Source: Thermoproteota archaeon (GTDB taxonomy: Archaea; Thermoproteota; Nitrososphaeria_A; Caldarchaeales; Calditenuaceae). Taken from it: DNA of 48,488 nucleotides. The stretch covers positions 1-48,488 of the forward strand of contig JAUQPZ010000007.1 of NCBI GenBank assembly GCA_030550155.1, read 5' to 3'. Shown here one piece after another: positions 46,099 to 48,488 of the stretch (position 1 is the stretch's first letter; every line of letters starts with the position of its first letter). The position numbers were made by a program, and so were the translations under genes. The notes below the pieces were generated by a model, which saw only the letters and a list, made by a program, of their open reading frames with translations, was not told the DNA's origin and made no database searches.

Positions 46099-46503
46099 CT
46101 ACGTTTTCAGGGTCTGGACCTGCGTCTCAGCCTTCTCCGGAGCCGACACCGAGAGTGAGAGAAGCCAAGACTCGATCAGTACGCACTCCGTTGGGACGTA
46201 GGTGCCCGATGGGCCGCAGGAGTCGTTGTAGGGACATGAAGGGCACGGTGCGTCCTTTATAATTCCGAGATTCATTGGCTTCACCTGAGAGATTAGTCTC
46301 ATAGTCCACCTGTCTTTTGCGAATTCCTTCACTCTTTTAACAAGACCTTTTTTCTCAAGCTTTATAGCCACCCTAGACCCGTCCCTGCTGGTGACTCCGA
46401 GTAAGTGCCATAGCTCGGACTGGAGGAGCCCCGTTTCGCCATGCTGAAGCAATAGCCTGAGGGCTCTTTCCTCAAGTTTGCTGAGCTTTACAAAATCATG
46501 CAT
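46099..46503 (-). CDS. TFE-beta / RPC39-like winged-helix protein with Fe-S motif
   Basis: Residues 1-80 form a winged helix (LEERALRLLLQHGETGLLQSELWHLLG, then RVAIKLEKKGLVKR). The C-terminal cysteines Cys87, Cys90, Cys96 and Cys107 lie in PCPSCPYNDSCGPSG and VPTECVLIESWL. Spacing and flanking residues closely match the [4Fe-4S] region of human RPC39 as I recall it (CGLCPVFDDC, then SPSNCIYMTEWL) and archaeal TFE-beta, which joins TFE-alpha to help the polymerase open promoters. 134 aa is about the size of archaeal TFE-beta. It is directly upstream of, and co-directional with, the oxidase operon; a redox-sensing regulator is the alternative. Confidence 0.75.
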   Translation of the reverse strand: MHDFVKLSKLEERALRLLLQHGETGLLQSELWHLLGVTSRDGSRVAIKLEKKGLVKRVKEFAKDRWTMRLISQVKPMNLGIIKDAPCPSCPYNDSCGPSGTYVPTECVLIESWLLSLSVSAPEKAETQVQTLKT

Positions 46504-46625
46504 ATGTGATTCAAACTATCATATTGTTGTCCCGGCTTAAAAACATATTCCCGCAGACCAGAAACCCCGGATTTATTCCCAAATACTTTAATACACATAC
46601 TTCAGATTGTAGTTAAGGGGCTGAA

Positions 46626-46889
46626 ATGGCTGACACGGTCTTACTCCAGGTGAGGGTTAGCTCAGCTCTGGTGAGGCGGATTGATGAGCTGTGCAACGAA
46701 GGAATCTTCAGAAACCGCAGCGAAGCTATAAGCGACGCCATAAGAATGCTGCTGGCCAGGTATTCCAAAACCTCGCCGGAGGCCCGTGCGACGGCGCTAT
46801 ATCTGAGTGGGCGGCTTAACAGGGCGGGTAATCCTGAGGAACTTGTCTTTACTCTATCAGGTAGGGGTCAGCTGGAGGATGCGCAGTGA
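46626..46889 (+). CDS. Ribbon-helix-helix protein, probable antitoxin
   Basis: 87 aa. VLLQVRVSSALVRRIDELCNEGIFRNRSEAISDAIRMLLARY is a CopG/VapB-type ribbon-helix-helix DNA-binding domain; the remaining 40 residues would bind a partner. ATG 46626 follows AAGGGGCTGA, with CTTTAATAC (46587-46595) as TATA box. It is followed after 14 bases by a PIN-like gene, the usual order for a VapBC pair, in which the first gene represses the operon and neutralises the toxin. Confidence 0.83.
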   Translation: MADTVLLQVRVSSALVRRIDELCNEGIFRNRSEAISDAIRMLLARYSKTSPEARATALYLSGRLNRAGNPEELVFTLSGRGQLEDAQ

Positions 46890-46903
46890 GGTGGTAGAGA
46901 CGA

Positions 46904-47353
46904 TTGATAGTGTTAGGCTCGGATGTTCTGGTTCTTCACCACCTCTCATTTAGGAGTGACTCCAGATGGAGCGATAACGAGGAGGCCCTTAAGAGGCTCA
47001 GGGGCTCGATGAAAGGCATAACGATCTATGGTCTACTGGATCTCGTAGGGGCTGTCTCTAGGCATGCGGGTGAGAAGAGTGGGCGGGACCTCTATATCGG
47101 CTACCTCCGAAGCGAAGAGCATAGAATACTCTTCCCAACACACCCTGAGTCTTGGGAGGAGCACGTAGAGAGTGTGATGAGATATTTGGCCAGAGGTCTC
47201 AGCTACAGGGACGCGCTTGAAGCCCAAGTGCTGGATACAAACCCGGAAGCCCAGCTATACTTGACATGGAGGACAGGGCTATCTAACATGCTGCCAGTAA
47301 AAACATACACGCCAAAAGAGTTGCTACAGCAGAACCCCCTCCACACCATGTAA
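46904..47353 (+). CDS. PIN-like protein, probable VapC-type toxin
   Basis: 149 aa from TTG 46904. The start (IVLGSDVLVLHHLSFRSDSRW) has the first PIN aspartate (Asp7) and a second acidic position; ALEAQVLDTNPEAQLYLTW carries later acidic residues. The conserved Glu of the second helix is not clearly present (GLLDLVGAV has Asp instead), so nuclease activity is uncertain. The partner is the ribbon-helix-helix gene just upstream. As a PIN nuclease it would cleave RNA. Confidence 0.65.
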   Translation: MIVLGSDVLVLHHLSFRSDSRWSDNEEALKRLRGSMKGITIYGLLDLVGAVSRHAGEKSGRDLYIGYLRSEEHRILFPTHPESWEEHVESVMRYLARGLSYRDALEAQVLDTNPEAQLYLTWRTGLSNMLPVKTYTPKELLQQNPLHTM

Positions 47354-47432
47354 CGCACAAGGCTAACCCAAACTGTTTATGCGGCTAGACTCATGAATAC
47401 CCCGCTGCTTTGGGGCGGAGGTCCCTGATAAA

Positions 47433-47510
47433 TGGCGCCTGGGCCGGGATTTGAACCCGGGTCCGGCGGGCGACAGCCGCCGATACTAGACCTGGCTATA
47501 CTACCCAGGC
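47433..47510 (-). tRNA. tRNA-Asp (GTC)
   Basis: The cloverleaf is complete on the minus strand: acceptor GCCTGGG/CCCAGGC, D arm GTAT...GTAT with two G-T pairs, anticodon stem GGCGG/CCGCC with loop CTGTCGC (anticodon GTC), variable loop GGAC, T arm CCGGG/CCCGG with loop TTCAAAT. The discriminator is G, as expected of Asp, and CCA is encoded (47433-47435). No intron. CTTAAAAG near 47545-47553 may be its TATA box. Confidence 0.96.
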
Positions 47511-47550
47511 ACCTGAGTGGCTTCGAAGACTAGGGTTTACTTGCTTGCTT

Positions 47551-48488
47551 TTAAGTTTCACGGGGCTTGCCCGCGCCTCTCAAGGCTCTGAAGGCTTTTG
47601 AAACGCATCCCGCCCTTGGGCTGAAATATGAGGTGAAGGCTATGTTGATCAGTGATGCTGCAAGCAGTATGAGTCCTGTTAGGCTTCCAGGGTCTCTGAC
47701 TAGTAGCGTGGCGGGCACTGCAACGGGTGTGAGCATGGAGGCAAGGGGTCCTGCCAAATACATCGCGGCGAAGCCTTTAGGTGAGGCTGTGCTTCGCTCA
47801 CGGTCAATTCTGATTCCCAGAGCCAGTATCAGAGGCTTCAAACTTCGCGGAACAAAACCGAGTCTAACTATGTTTGAGAGCCCGACATAGTAGTGCTTAA
47901 ACCTGACCCCTACGAGTGCGCCAACTATGAGGTGGGCGAGGTCGTGTGTGAAGAACCAGAGCAGCGACCAGGAGATCAGCCTCAGCAGAAAGTCGACGAC
48001 GAATACCGGATGCGCGGGTAGGGCGAGGAGAAAGGCCGCTAACGCAACAGCTATGACAGAGGCAGCGGTCCCAGCGGCTAGCCCAATCTTCAAAGGGTCA
48101 CTGTATTCCGCCCTTGCCTCGACGTTGAAGCATCTCTTAATCATGGCCTCCCGGTATCTGAGGACCTTCTCGAAAAACCAGCCGGCTAAGGGTATCCTGC
48201 TGTTCAGCACCAGCTTCTCACTGACTAGCGCGCCGCCCTCCGCGGGCTCGACCCTGACCTCATGTTTTAGGTTGCCGAATGGGAAGTCTAGTGTTTCGTG
48301 AAGCTGTCTAAGCTCACCTATCCGCCTCACCCTGAACCTCGTCTTCCAGAGCTGCCCCAGGAGCCTGAACGAGACCAAGTGCTCCTCGCCTCTGCTCTCA
48401 ATTACTCTCAGGTCTAGTTCTGGGGGCCAGCATCTCGGCATGTTGCGTGTGTCGCTGAAAAATCTATCAACCTCTTCTGGGCTAGCCG
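47551..48488 (-). CDS. SRPBCC domain fused to HDxxH membrane peptidase-like domain, partial
   Basis: The frame begins outside the window. Before the internal ATG 48441 it reads ASPEEVDRFFSDTRN, the usual opening of an SRPBCC (START-like) domain, so ATG 48441 is not the real start. Counted from that Met, the SRPBCC domain runs to about 113 (LPRCW-like opening, GGALVSEKLVLNSRIPLAGWF near its end), then about six membrane helices follow. The second contains WFFTHDLAHLIVG, with His166-Asp-x-x-His170 in place of the HExxH of M50/SPP proteases. Later AMYLAGPLASML and SYFSPRAG resemble the C-terminal part of that fold. It may be a variant protease or an inactive relative. Function unknown. Confidence 0.6.
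   Translation of the reverse strand, partial: ASPEEVDRFFSDTRNMPRCWPPELDLRVIESRGEEHLVSFRLLGQLWKTRFRVRRIGELRQLHETLDFPFGNLKHEVRVEPAEGGALVSEKLVLNSRIPLAGWFFEKVLRYREAMIKRCFNVEARAEYSDPLKIGLAAGTAASVIAVALAAFLLALPAHPVFVVDFLLRLISWSLLWFFTHDLAHLIVGALVGVRFKHYYVGLSNIVRLGFVPRSLKPLILALGIRIDRERSTASPKGFAAMYLAGPLASMLTPVAVPATLLVRDPGSLTGLILLAASLINIAFTSYFSPRAGCVSKAFRALRGAGKPRET

Noticed and set aside
47380-47430. Possible box C/D small RNA (ATGAATA ... CTGA)
   Set aside because: Only one weak box pair and no D'/C' pair; not enough to call.

Overview
The window is a gene-dense piece of an archaeal chromosome. Signs of this are a eukaryote-like RNA polymerase operon (rpoH, rpoB, rpoA, L30e, NusA-like), RadA, RIO2 kinase, a Sulfolobus-type SSB, a TFE-beta/RPC39-like factor, a CCA-encoding tRNA-Asp, and TATA boxes lying about 21-31 nt before start codons with no leader. 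RpoA is one unsplit chain (A' plus A''), a trait I associate with Thaumarchaeota/Aigarchaeota. With the GC-rich 23S rRNA and the aerobic haem-copper oxidase, this suggests a thermophilic aigarchaeal (Caldarchaeum-like) organism. That placement is inference; no 16S gene is present.

Layout. 1-2490: a stand-alone 23S rRNA gene (minus strand) interrupted at the H69/H70 region by an intron that runs off the left edge and encodes the start of a LAGLIDADG endonuclease. 2490-13627: homocitrate/isopropylmalate synthase-like enzyme, MEMO protein, a tandem ThyX, PspC protein, two paralogous MFS carriers flanking a membrane-anchored winged-helix protein and a zinc alcohol dehydrogenase, then leuC-leuD. 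13806-17305: TIM-barrel isomerase, a third MFS carrier and two overlapping TenA-superfamily genes. 17418-30000: SSB, stomatin/NfeD pair, ileS-rio2, nitroreductase, prenyl synthase, a PyrF-PyrE fusion, a beta-CASP nuclease, a 41-residue zinc ribbon and three redox or Fe-S proteins.

30199-38408 is the RNA polymerase operon. 38490-42646 is a DNA-repair block: radA, a RecA-like protein without a Walker A motif, a small coiled-coil protein, and a family-B DNA polymerase with an eroded exonuclease domain. Opposite it, 46008-42643 (minus) is a cytochrome oxidase operon: coxB, fused coxA-coxC, cox4 and an unlisted 32-residue membrane microprotein. Upstream lie a TFE-beta-like gene, an RHH/PIN pair, tRNA-Asp, and a membrane protein joining an SRPBCC domain to an HDxxH metallopeptidase-like domain, cut by the right edge.

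Most notable: the 23S intron; the tandem ThyX whose halves keep complementary parts of the active site; two genes (rpoH and the polymerase) that appear to need non-canonical starts, probably CTG; the polymerase/RecA-paralogue cluster that resembles a bacterial mutasome; the oxidase lacking the usual K-channel lysine; and two small genes found only by reading the gaps.
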